A DNA stretch of 64,000 nucleotides from Lachnospiraceae bacterium (GTDB lineage: Bacteria > Bacillota > Clostridia > Lachnospirales > Lachnospiraceae), in the NCBI GenBank assembly GCA_021203205.1, contig JAJQBQ010000053.1, positions 96,154 through 160,153 on the forward strand, written 5' to 3'. The notes under the pieces are model-generated. The model was not told the DNA's origin and made no database searches. It saw nothing but the letters and a program-made list of their open reading frames with translations. Below are positions 25,532 to 33,221 of this stretch, one piece after another (the stretch's first letter is position 1; every line of letters begins with the position of its first letter). The translations under genes and the position numbers were made by a program.

Positions 25532-27502
25532 ATGGAAAATATAAAAGTCGAAATAACTGTTCAGCAAGAGATAAACGATAAAAAATCGAAGAACCGTGTC
25601 TCCAAACGGGGATGGCTCTCGGACCTCATCTGCGGCTTCCGGCTCCTGCGTTACGCGCCGCACGCGTATTTTTGGCTGATCCTGATGGTGGCGCTGGTGG
25701 CCTCAGGTATCTTCGCAGACTGGATTTTCATGTTCCAGTGCTGGCGGGATTACGCCAGGGACACGGCTGTGACGTATCTCTGGATGACTTCTATCCCCGT
25801 ATGCCTTGCCTCGCTGATCCCGGCGCATCTGCTGGGCGCGCTGGCGGGCTCTGACCTTGTGAAACAGTCGCCGGCAGGAAATCGGATGAAATTTGGCATT
25901 CCGGTTCTGGTGAACAGCCTTGTTTCTCTGGTCATTTTCCTGCTGTTCGCCCTGTCCAAATATGCCATCAGCCTCACCTTCCCGTTTATGCTGACGGCAC
26001 CGGCCAGAGAACTGCGTGTTTCTATTTTGGCCTGCGCCTGCATCCAGGCACTGGTGCTGGTTTATCTGGCATTCATCTACCGTTTCCGCACGTCCGTTTC
26101 CATAATCGCGTATCTTGCGGTCATGGGACTGGCAGTGGCAGCCTTCGTCCTCCGCTCGGGCGAATCAGATACGAATCTTTTTAGCATGTGGGATTCTGCC
26201 TGGTCGCTGCAAAACCTGTTCCCTTCCTTCCTGAAATTTGACAGCTACGGGGAATGTCTTCCTGCGGCGTTTGTGATCCTCCTTGTGGGGCTTGCGGCTT
26301 ACGTCGGCATTTCCCTGCTGAATCTGAAATTCTGCAGGACCTTCTGGAAGGAAGGACCGGAACGAAAAAAACACCGTGTCCATCCTTCAGTCAGGATCCC
26401 GGAGGGCACGTTTCGGATACAGCATGTGATCCCGGCGGCGGTAATTTTAGTGATATTTGCCGTGTTCCTGATCTGGTACACGTCCTACGAATGCCGCGTT
26501 CACCGGCTGATCGCGAAAGTATACCGGGAAGTGACCGAGACGGATGAGTGGATATCCATGTCGTACGACGACGGAAGCGGGGCGGAGCTTTTGTATGTAA
26601 CGGATGACGAAGTGACAGAGGATTTCTGGCTTGTGACTTTTGTGGATTATAACGGGAATTCCTATGAAACAGTCGGACAACTCTCAACGGACGAAACATT
26701 GACGGATTTTCTGGAAACGACCCGGGGGCTGAAACATGTCGTGGGTGAAGACGGAACCCTCATATGGGGCGATGATCCGGAGTATTATGACGAAAAATAT
26801 TCGGATGAGGAGAAGTATACCATTCCCGAAGATTATAACTTTCTGTGTGAGTATGTCGATACCGAACTCTACCGCGTCGGGATCGCCAGCACGGATTACG
26901 TCGTTGCCGCGGTCGGAGAATACGAGGGCGAGCGGGTGGTTTATCTCATGCTGAATTATGAGTATGAGGGAACGGGAGAGACGCTTTCCGAATATCTGGC
27001 GTCTTATGGAGTCGACCGGGACAGCTGTACGCAGGTAAGGCTTGTATGGTATAAGAAAGACTTCCTGCTGGACGGTATCCTGGCGCGCAGCCTGTTAGCC
27101 CCCAGCTGGTTCTCCGTACGTTTCTTTGATACCGATACGGAATATTTATACGACACAATCATTTCTCTGGCTTCCGAGCGGGTCAGCGTGGAAGATTACG
27201 AGGACCAGGCGATGTATCGCTCGGAGGTAAGTATCCAGATCCGTTCCCAGTATACGGGAATGGATGCCATGGAGATCAGCTTTCTGGAGAACGGCTATGT
27301 TGGCGTGAAATCCTATACCGGCAGCTGGTACTTCAACGCATGCTTTAAGATGGATCAGACCGGATTTTCTGTGATAAAAGGACTGCTGAAGGACTATCTT
27401 CTGGAGGAATGCGGCACCGGATACATCAAGCGGTCGGATGAAATGTCTGTCTGGAAGTATCTGGAAAATGTTGCGTGGCATCAGATCAAAAGTCGAAGTT
27501 AA
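25532..27502 (+). CDS. ABC-operon membrane protein with large C-terminal domain
   Basis: 656 residues. Cytosolic N-terminus (about 1-40), then about seven hydrophobic segments (first near 45-68, last near 302-322: VIPAAVILVIFAVFLIWY), then an acidic C-terminal domain of about 330 residues with no Cys-rich or catalytic motif that I recognise. By the number of segments this tail would face outside. The N-terminal part resembles ABC-2-type permeases seen beside YtrB-like ATPases. TTG/ATG context: ATG 25532 follows GGGGGTAG. A 180-bp gap without a terminator separates it from the ATPase gene. The large extracytoplasmic domain suggests ligand sensing or substrate hand-over, which is inference. Confidence 0.75.
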   Translation: MENIKVEITVQQEINDKKSKNRVSKRGWLSDLICGFRLLRYAPHAYFWLILMVALVASGIFADWIFMFQCWRDYARDTAVTYLWMTSIPVCLASLIPAHLLGALAGSDLVKQSPAGNRMKFGIPVLVNSLVSLVIFLLFALSKYAISLTFPFMLTAPARELRVSILACACIQALVLVYLAFIYRFRTSVSIIAYLAVMGLAVAAFVLRSGESDTNLFSMWDSAWSLQNLFPSFLKFDSYGECLPAAFVILLVGLAAYVGISLLNLKFCRTFWKEGPERKKHRVHPSVRIPEGTFRIQHVIPAAVILVIFAVFLIWYTSYECRVHRLIAKVYREVTETDEWISMSYDDGSGAELLYVTDDEVTEDFWLVTFVDYNGNSYETVGQLSTDETLTDFLETTRGLKHVVGEDGTLIWGDDPEYYDEKYSDEEKYTIPEDYNFLCEYVDTELYRVGIASTDYVVAAVGEYEGERVVYLMLNYEYEGTGETLSEYLASYGVDRDSCTQVRLVWYKKDFLLDGILARSLLAPSWFSVRFFDTDTEYLYDTIISLASERVSVEDYEDQAMYRSEVSIQIRSQYTGMDAMEISFLENGYVGVKSYTGSWYFNACFKMDQTGFSVIKGLLKDYLLEECGTGYIKRSDEMSVWKYLENVAWHQIKSRS

Positions 27503-27572
27503 CGTGGAGCGTGAACTTTAAGGATGGAAAGCTTGCTTCCGAATTCCGAAGTTAAAGCTTCACGTTAACTTC
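27495..27572. repeat. long imperfect hairpin
   Basis: GAAGTTAACGTG (27495-27506) pairs exactly with CACGTTAACTTC (27561-27572), and pairing continues inward (GAGC, AACTT). No T run follows, so read-through into the next operon gene remains possible. Confidence 0.7.
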
Positions 27573-27753
27573 AAAACTTCCTGACTCTGATGTCCACAAA
27601 TATTATGGTGTAAAATATCTGATGAAGAGATGAAGCTTCTTTGTGCAACCACGGAAAAGAATAAGAGGGAGGATTCACGTATTTTTCTGCGGATGTGTGG
27701 CTTTTAAAAACATCCATCGGAATGGACCGGAGAACGTGAATTGGAGTTAATAG

Positions 27754-28425
27754 ATGGAAAATATGAGAAGAGAAATTCGCACTTATCTGGCGTTCACGCC
27801 TTTGGTCTACCGTATTCTGGTACTGGCAGTTCTGCTGTGCATGCTGATCGTCGTCAGAGCGTGCTTTTGCAGGGCGGTGGGAACCGGCGGCCTGGACCAG
27901 ACTTTTACAATTTTTATGGCATACTGCTACATCACCTATGAGGTGGTATCTGACTACTGGCTGTTCGGCGGCATCTGCTGTAAGGACATAGGGCAGCCGC
28001 TGCTTTTTCGCACATCCTTTTACGGGATCTATGTGCTGAGGGAAGGCATCACCACAGACCTTGTACGCAGGTTCGTATGGATCCTGGGCTATTCGCTGGC
28101 AGGGTACGTCATAGGAGGGGACTCCCGGGAATTTATTACCGGGCTTCTCATGTACGTAGCGGTGGCGGCCAGCCTGAATCTGGAGCGGCACACACAGACG
28201 CCGCAGTATCTGCTTCTGTCCGCGCAGCCGGGCGCAGTTTTGTTTCTGGTTTTGCGGGTGGCGGGTCTTATTCTGGAACAAATGTACGGATGGCCGGTGT
28301 ATCTGGCAGAATTCATCATTTTTGCGGCCGCGGCTGTTGGCATCAGCGTGCTGACAGTATGGCACATGATGTACTGCATCGGAAGAAGCATGGATGCAGT
28401 AAAGAGTAAACGGGAGAGATCATGA
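27754..28425 (+). CDS. membrane protein of ABC operon
   Basis: 223 residues with about five to six hydrophobic segments (first VYRILVLAVLLCMLIVV near 18-34, last AEFIIFAAAAVGISVLTVW near 185-203) and a basic C-terminus. No family motif recognised. The ATG at 27754 has GGAG at 27742-27745. The stop overlaps the next start by four bases (ATGA at 28422-28425), so the two are translationally coupled and probably assemble together as permease subunits. Confidence 0.75.
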   Translation: MENMRREIRTYLAFTPLVYRILVLAVLLCMLIVVRACFCRAVGTGGLDQTFTIFMAYCYITYEVVSDYWLFGGICCKDIGQPLLFRTSFYGIYVLREGITTDLVRRFVWILGYSLAGYVIGGDSREFITGLLMYVAVAASLNLERHTQTPQYLLLSAQPGAVLFLVLRVAGLILEQMYGWPVYLAEFIIFAAAAVGISVLTVWHMMYCIGRSMDAVKSKRERS

Positions 28426-29126
28426 ATAACATGAAAAAATCATTTCAACTGCTGTTTTTTGGATTTAAGGCCCGCACAAATATCATCATTTGCAGCATAT
28501 TTCTTGTCATCGGGCTGTTGATGGAGCTGGCTGTCAGCCTGGAAATGGCCGGAACCCAGGATGTGATGATGTGGCAGCCGGTGGGAAGTGTCTTCCTGGC
28601 CTGCATTCCTCTGTTCGGGACGCAGATGCTCTGTTCACTCACCGCGTCGGCGTTTGTGAATACTTCACCCGCCAGCCGGGGCTTAAAAACAAGCCGGAGC
28701 CTTCTGGTAACTGCCATTTTTATCGGTGCAATCTTTGTGGTGCAGGTTCTGATGAAAGCAGTCATCTACCTGATTTACCCGAAAGCAGGCCCGGTTATCT
28801 GGCAGGAACTGGTATTTTATGCCGCGGTCAACGCACTGCTCCTGGTTTGCACGGCTTTCCTGTTTCGTTTCTTTGTGGCTACGTTTCTGGCTATTTACGC
28901 CGTGATGTTTGCATTCGGATCATTTTCGGGTTATAATGCTGCCATGACAGGGGAGAAGCTTTCCATTGTCCATTATTTGCCGCAGTTTCAGAGGCCGCTG
29001 CCGTATATTCTGCTCTCCGCACTCATCATTGCGGCGGGGCTGGCAGTTTATTACGGACTTTCATTGTTACTGTATAAGGTACCGTTTTCAAAGATGGCGT
29101 TCGGGGCCGGCCTGAAGTCACGCTGA
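28422..29126 (+). CDS. membrane protein of ABC operon
   Basis: 234 residues, about six hydrophobic segments (IIICSIFLVIGLLMELAV near 25-42 through YILLSALIIAAGLAVYYGLSLLL near 195-217), short loops and a basic end. Starts inside the stop of the previous gene (ATGA). Its topology fits an ABC-2-type permease subunit; no signature motif was recognised. The third membrane component of the operon before the regulator. Confidence 0.75.
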   Translation: MNNMKKSFQLLFFGFKARTNIIICSIFLVIGLLMELAVSLEMAGTQDVMMWQPVGSVFLACIPLFGTQMLCSLTASAFVNTSPASRGLKTSRSLLVTAIFIGAIFVVQVLMKAVIYLIYPKAGPVIWQELVFYAAVNALLLVCTAFLFRFFVATFLAIYAVMFAFGSFSGYNAAMTGEKLSIVHYLPQFQRPLPYILLSALIIAAGLAVYYGLSLLLYKVPFSKMAFGAGLKSR

Positions 29127-29128
29127 CG

Positions 29129-29213
29129 CAGAACTTCAATAAAGCGAAACTTAAAAAATCATGGATGGCGAATCAGAGTATGATGTCGCCAAAGTATGCG
29201 GACTGAAGTTCTG
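29129..29213. repeat. inverted repeat before the GntR gene
   Basis: CAGAACTTCA (29129-29138) and TGAAGTTCTG (29204-29213) are exact complements; an inner GGCGA/TCGCC hairpin lies between. Another hairpin, TTTCGCC...GGCGAAA, follows at about 29235-29265. Confidence 0.65.
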
Positions 29214-29347
29214 TTAAACGGAGCTTTGAGATATTTCGCCAACGCGAAAGTCTAAGGCGAAAGTTCTGCCGGGCGGATTTTGTTCGAATTTCGCGACATG
29301 TAGACGAAAGAACTGCAGGATTTGCAGAAGCATAGGGGTAAGAATAG

Positions 29348-29722
29348 ATGAAGATTCTTCAAAATTCCGGCGTGCCGATTTACCAGCAGATTGCCGACCA
29401 GTTTAAAAATGATATCCTCGCGGGAAAATACAAACAGGACGAATACCTGCCCTCCATCCGCGGACTGGCGAAGGAGCTGCGCATCAGCGTTATCACCACC
29501 ATGAAGGCCTATGAACAGTTGGAGGCAGACGGCCTGGTAACGGCGGTGCAGGGCAAAGGCTTTTATGTCAATGCGCAAAATGCCGAGATGATGAAAGAAC
29601 AGCACCTGCGCAAAGTCGAAGCAGCGCTGGGCGAAGCCATCGAGGCAGCCAGGGTAGCCGGGGTCTCGGAGGCAGAGCTTACTGACATGCTGCACACGTT
29701 GTACCAGATGAGGGAAGAGTAG
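29348..29722 (+). CDS. GntR-family regulator, YtrA subfamily
   Basis: 124-residue repressor of the short YtrA type: a winged helix-turn-helix (about 10-75: VPIYQQIADQFKNDILAGKY...LPSIRGLAKELRISVITTMKAYEQLEADGLVTAVQGKGFYV) followed by only about 50 residues of helical dimerisation tail. YtrA regulators usually control the ABC genes beside them. Here it is last in the operon, and an inverted repeat overlaps the operon promoter (24284-24307). The gap of 221 bp before it contains hairpins that could lower its expression relative to the transporter. ATG 29348 follows AGGGGTAAGAATAG. Confidence 0.9.
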   Translation: MKILQNSGVPIYQQIADQFKNDILAGKYKQDEYLPSIRGLAKELRISVITTMKAYEQLEADGLVTAVQGKGFYVNAQNAEMMKEQHLRKVEAALGEAIEAARVAGVSEAELTDMLHTLYQMREE

Positions 29723-29808
29723 CTTCCGGTCAGGTATCAGACAAACCGAGATCTGATATTTGACAGAAAGCTGCTATTCACAGATTGATTCTATATTTGC
29801 GATGAACA

Positions 29809-29879
29809 GGAGTCCTGCCCCGTACAGGTTTCCCCGCAGGCGACTGGTCGACAAGCAAACCTGCACGGGTCAGGGCTCC
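29809..29879. repeat. long GC-rich hairpin
   Basis: GGAGTCCTGCCCCGTACAGG and, after TTT and a 25-base loop, AAACCTGCACGGGTCAGGGCTCC pair with a few mismatches (about 20 pairs). It may end the ABC operon, though no T run follows. The remaining gap to 30176 holds the promoter below. Confidence 0.6.
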
Positions 29880-29958
29880 GTCACCGAAAGAAAAATCTCA
29901 TTCCGTGAATCAGTAACGACAGAAAGCATAATAAACAATCATGTCACATAAATTCCGC

Positions 29959-29987
29959 TTGACAATTGTTTAAAAATTCAGTATATT
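29959..29987 (+). promoter_or_regulatory. promoter of orphan membrane protein gene
   Basis: TTGACA (29959-29964), 17-base spacer, TATATT (29982-29987). The palindrome CGAACGTTCG (29992-30001) sits at the expected start of transcription. Confidence 0.75.
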
Positions 29988-30176
29988 GAACCGAACGTTC
30001 GAAAAGAGCAGAACAGGGCATTTAAAACAGATCCGACCTCTGCTTTTGCGAATGAGAGATATGTGATGACCGGGGATTTCGGGAATGTCAGGAAACAGAA
30101 AAATTTGTGGTTGATGTTCCTTGTGCAGCATGGATCATATGATAGTGTAAGGTAAAGAAACAAGAAGGAGAGAATC

Positions 30177-32033
30177 ATGGCAAAGAAAAACAAGAAGGTA
30201 GTCCGGCAGGATCTGAAACCGAGAAAGCCCTCGAATGCGGTATTAAACGGCGTACTTGCGGGGCTGATCCCGGTGGTAGTATTCCTTTTTATCGGCGAGT
30301 ATTTCCTGCTGATCCCGATCAACATTCAGTGTGCAGGTCTCTGGTGGGAGCTGATTTTCATCACGGTGGTGTTTGCCGCCGGCTTTCACACGGCGGTGTC
30401 GCTGACCCGCGCACATAATAAACGGCTATGGGAGCTTCAGTATATCTCTGAAAAGCCAAAGAAGAACGAAAGCGCTGAAAAAATTATCGGCAGGGTGGCG
30501 ATCGGGATCCCGGCGGTGCTGTTCATCCTGCTCTTGCTCCTGTCGTTCTTCGGATCAAAGCTGCTGAATGCAAAAATATATGCCGCGGTGCTCACGGTGA
30601 CCGAGGCGGATTTTCAGACAGACCTGGCAGAGACGCTGGACACGGACGCCATCGCACTCATGGACACAGCCTCGGCCCAGAAGCTGGGCGACCGGGAAAT
30701 CGGTTCCCTCTCCGAGGTGGTCAGCCAGTACAATGTTTCCTCGGATTATATTCAGATCGACCTGGACGGCTCGCCCGTCAAAGTGAGCGCGCTGGATTAC
30801 GCCGGCTTCTTTAAGTGGACCGCAAACCGCGCGAACGGCGTTCCCGGTTATGTAACGGTAGACCCGGTCTCCATGTCCGCGGATTACGTGGAGCTTTCCG
30901 AAGGCATGATTTATGTGCCGTCGGCTTATTTCGGTGAGGATGCGGACCGCTACATTTTCACACATTACCCTACAAAAATTACGGGCGCGGCGCACTTTGA
31001 AATAGATGAGGATGGGAATCCCTACTATGTGGCTCCGGTTTATGAGCACACCATCGGTCTTTTCGGCGGCACCACGGTGACGGGCATCATCCTGTTAGAC
31101 CCTGTGACCGGCGAACTTACCGAGTATGCTCTTAGCAATGTTCCCACCTGGGTAGACTACGTGTTTGACGGCGACCTGCTGTGTGAGCAGTACAACTGGT
31201 TCGGCGAGCTCTCCAACGGTTTCTGGAATTCGATTTTTGCGAAAAAGGGCTGCAAGACCATCACCACCTATTCTTCCGACGATTATTTGGAGGAGGAGTC
31301 GGATGACTCCGTGCCCACCAATGACTACGGCTATATCGCGAAGGACGGCGATATCTGGATCTACACCGGCGTGACTTCTGTAAACAACGACAGCTCCAAC
31401 ATCGGCTTCCTGCTGGCGGATCAGCGCACCGGTGAGGCCCGCTATTACACGGTGTCCGGCGCGGATGAGCGCTCCGCCATGGACGCGGCCGAGGGCGAGG
31501 TGCAGGAGAAGGGCTACCAGGCGAGCTTCCCGTCCCTCATCAATGTGGACGGAAACCCGACCTATATCATGGTTTTAAAAGACGCCTCCGGTCTGGTGAA
31601 GCTCTATGCGGCGGTGAATGTGGAACAGTACAACTATGTGACGACAGCCTCCACTCAGGAGGAATGCATCGAGAAGTACAAGACCCTGCTGGGGATCGGA
31701 GGGGACGATGCCGATTCGAATGACGACGGATCGGCGGATGACAGTGACAGCACCGGGGCCGGAAGTAACTCCGATGACAGCTCCGGCGCAGACTCTTCCG
31801 GCGAAGATGCCGAAAAGGTTGCAGTCGGTGAGACCGACCTGACTCTCGCGGCAGTGCGTTATGTCACGGTGGAAGGTAATACCTGGATTTATCTCGTTGC
31901 GGAAGACGGCACGGTTTACCGGGCTCTTGCGCCGGAAAATGAATCCATGATGATTCTGGAAGCCGGCGATGCGGTGCATATTTCCTATACGGAGGATCGG
32001 GAGATCGTAAGCTGTGAAATGGTAACGGAGTAG
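30177..32033 (+). CDS. uncharacterised membrane protein, large external domain
   Basis: 618 residues. Basic N-terminus, three hydrophobic segments (about 26-46, 55-75 and 103-123: GRVAIGIPAVLFILLLLLSFFG), then about 490 residues that would lie outside. The external part contains Tyr/Gly/Asp-rich strands (YVTVDPVSMSADYVELSEG, GLFGGTTVTGIILLDPVTG). An Asp/Ser-rich low-complexity linker follows at about 515-545, then a short C-terminal beta-rich domain like an OB or SH3 fold. I do not recognise a family; similar proteins occur as single genes in Lachnospiraceae. Own consensus promoter with palindrome, AAGGAG ribosome site, no partner genes. Possibly an envelope sensor or carrier, which is speculation. 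Confidence 0.7.
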   Translation: MAKKNKKVVRQDLKPRKPSNAVLNGVLAGLIPVVVFLFIGEYFLLIPINIQCAGLWWELIFITVVFAAGFHTAVSLTRAHNKRLWELQYISEKPKKNESAEKIIGRVAIGIPAVLFILLLLLSFFGSKLLNAKIYAAVLTVTEADFQTDLAETLDTDAIALMDTASAQKLGDREIGSLSEVVSQYNVSSDYIQIDLDGSPVKVSALDYAGFFKWTANRANGVPGYVTVDPVSMSADYVELSEGMIYVPSAYFGEDADRYIFTHYPTKITGAAHFEIDEDGNPYYVAPVYEHTIGLFGGTTVTGIILLDPVTGELTEYALSNVPTWVDYVFDGDLLCEQYNWFGELSNGFWNSIFAKKGCKTITTYSSDDYLEEESDDSVPTNDYGYIAKDGDIWIYTGVTSVNNDSSNIGFLLADQRTGEARYYTVSGADERSAMDAAEGEVQEKGYQASFPSLINVDGNPTYIMVLKDASGLVKLYAAVNVEQYNYVTTASTQEECIEKYKTLLGIGGDDADSNDDGSADDSDSTGAGSNSDDSSGADSSGEDAEKVAVGETDLTLAAVRYVTVEGNTWIYLVAEDGTVYRALAPENESMMILEAGDAVHISYTEDREIVSCEMVTE

Positions 32034-32356
32034 CATAATTATTCACGGCTATTTGGAAAAAAACATCCTGATGTTCACAAAAAACGCTTGCATTTTCGCG
32101 AATAAAGTAGTATTATCCTTTCACCAACACGCGGGGGAGCGGATCGGAAATATTCCCTCGTGGGTTCAATCTCACATGAAGCGGCTGGCGTACATGCAAA
32201 TTGCGGTGCGCCGGTCGCTTTTTGATTACCGCTCAAAGTCCACGCCCGCAGTTTCGCGAAGCGACACTGCAACACCGCATTACTCGCAAAAGTCTCGAAT
32301 TTACTGAACGGTTGCAATTCACGGTAACGATTTTTTTACATAATGTAAAAAAACAC
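32034..32356. other. intergenic region before copper promoter
   Basis: Holds a GAA-loop hairpin GCAGTTTCGC-GAA-GCGACACTGC (32248-32270, one internal mismatch region) and a string, TACTCGCAAAAGTC, also seen near 2223. No gene seen. Confidence 0.45.
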
Positions 32357-32413
32357 TTGACAGATACCCCCTGTAGGGTATATGATACCTCCATCATACC
32401 CTATAGGGGGTAT
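32357..32413 (+). promoter_or_regulatory. copper promoter with two CsoR operators
   Basis: TTGACA at 32357-32362 and TATGAT at 32381-32386 (or TATATG at 32379). Operator 1, ATACCCCCTGTAGGGTAT (32364-32381), fills the spacer. Operator 2, ATACCCTATAGGGGGTAT (32396-32413), lies near the start of transcription in the opposite orientation. Both match the known CsoR consensus ATACCC(C)CTATAGGGGGTAT, so CsoR would block polymerase until copper binds. Confidence 0.88.
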
Positions 32414-32488
32414 TTTTGAAAAAGTCGCAGGAGTCGGAGTGAACGCTTCGTGTTTCCTGCGGAACGATGAGCTTTAATTCCTGGCAGT

Positions 32489-32503
32489 GCCCGCGAAGCG
32501 GGC
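32489..32503. repeat. GAA-loop hairpin GCCCGC-GAA-GCGGGC
   Basis: Identical 15-mer at 43649-43663. In the csoR leader here. Confidence 0.7.
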
Positions 32504-32555
32504 ATAGGAGTTTATACTGAATGCTGTTTTTTGCGAAGATGAAACGAGGTGTCAC

Positions 32556-33014
32556 ATGGAAAAAAACAGAACCGGGATGTCCGCTGAGGATGAATGCATG
32601 GAAAACCGTGCAATTGAGGATACTGAAAAAGAAGACGAAGACATGGAGACGGAAGCTGCGGAGTTAAAGGAAGCAGATATGGAAAACAGGAAGTCGGAAG
32701 AAACGGTTGCACAGGCCAATACGGTCTGTCCCCACTGTAAATCAACGGAGCGTTCGGAAGAGCAGAAGAAAAAGCTTCTCAACCGCCTGAGCCGCATCGA
32801 AGGTCAGATTCGCGGCATCCGCGGCATGATCGAGCGGGACGCGTACTGCAATGATATTCTCATTCAGTCGGCGGCGGTGACAGCGGCAATCAATTCCTTT
32901 AACAAGGAACTTCTTTCCGCGCATATCCACACCTGTGTGGTGCGGGACATCCGGGAGGGTAAGGACGAGGTGGTGGATGAGCTTGTCGCCACAATCCATA
33001 AGCTCATGAGATGA
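32556..33014 (+). CDS. csoR: copper-sensing repressor CsoR with acidic N-terminal extension
   Basis: All-helical tetrameric repressor that releases DNA on Cu(I) binding. Copper ligands fit the C-H-C pattern: C98 (AYCNDIL), H123 and C127 (SAHIHTC), with the same spacing (25 and 4) as B. subtilis C45/H70/C74. The core domain spans about 68-152 (KKKLLNRLSRIEGQIRGIRGMIERD). Unusually, about 67 residues precede it: an acidic Glu/Asp-rich stretch and then VCPHCKS (C58, H60, C61), a possible extra metal site. 152 residues versus about 90-105 normally. ATG 32556 has GAGGTG upstream; ATGs at M8, M15 or M30 could shorten it but lack as good a site. First gene of csoR-copA-copZ. Confidence 0.92.
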   Translation: MEKNRTGMSAEDECMENRAIEDTEKEDEDMETEAAELKEADMENRKSEETVAQANTVCPHCKSTERSEEQKKKLLNRLSRIEGQIRGIRGMIERDAYCNDILIQSAAVTAAINSFNKELLSAHIHTCVVRDIREGKDEVVDELVATIHKLMR

Positions 33015-33221
33015 AGAGCCGAATTTAACGTGTGAATCTCAGTCGATAAAAACCTGTCATAGCCGGCTGCGCCTTCGATTTTTATCAAGTGTGCTGAACA
33101 ACTGATCGATCGCAATCTGACCGTGCTATTTCGTGACAGTTCCTGAGTGAATTATTTTGTGGTGCTTGTGTCATTTTGCATGTCGACCAGTGAAAATATA
33201 AGTATAAGAGAGGTGATTTTT

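Noticed and set aside
29760-29951. 63-codon open frame
   Set aside because: Occupies the long GC-rich hairpin at 29809-29879 and lacks a ribosome site.
32489-32503. csoR-leader hairpin as a transcription terminator or attenuator
   Set aside because: Six-bp stem with a GAA loop and no T run; the identical hairpin occurs elsewhere as a repeat.
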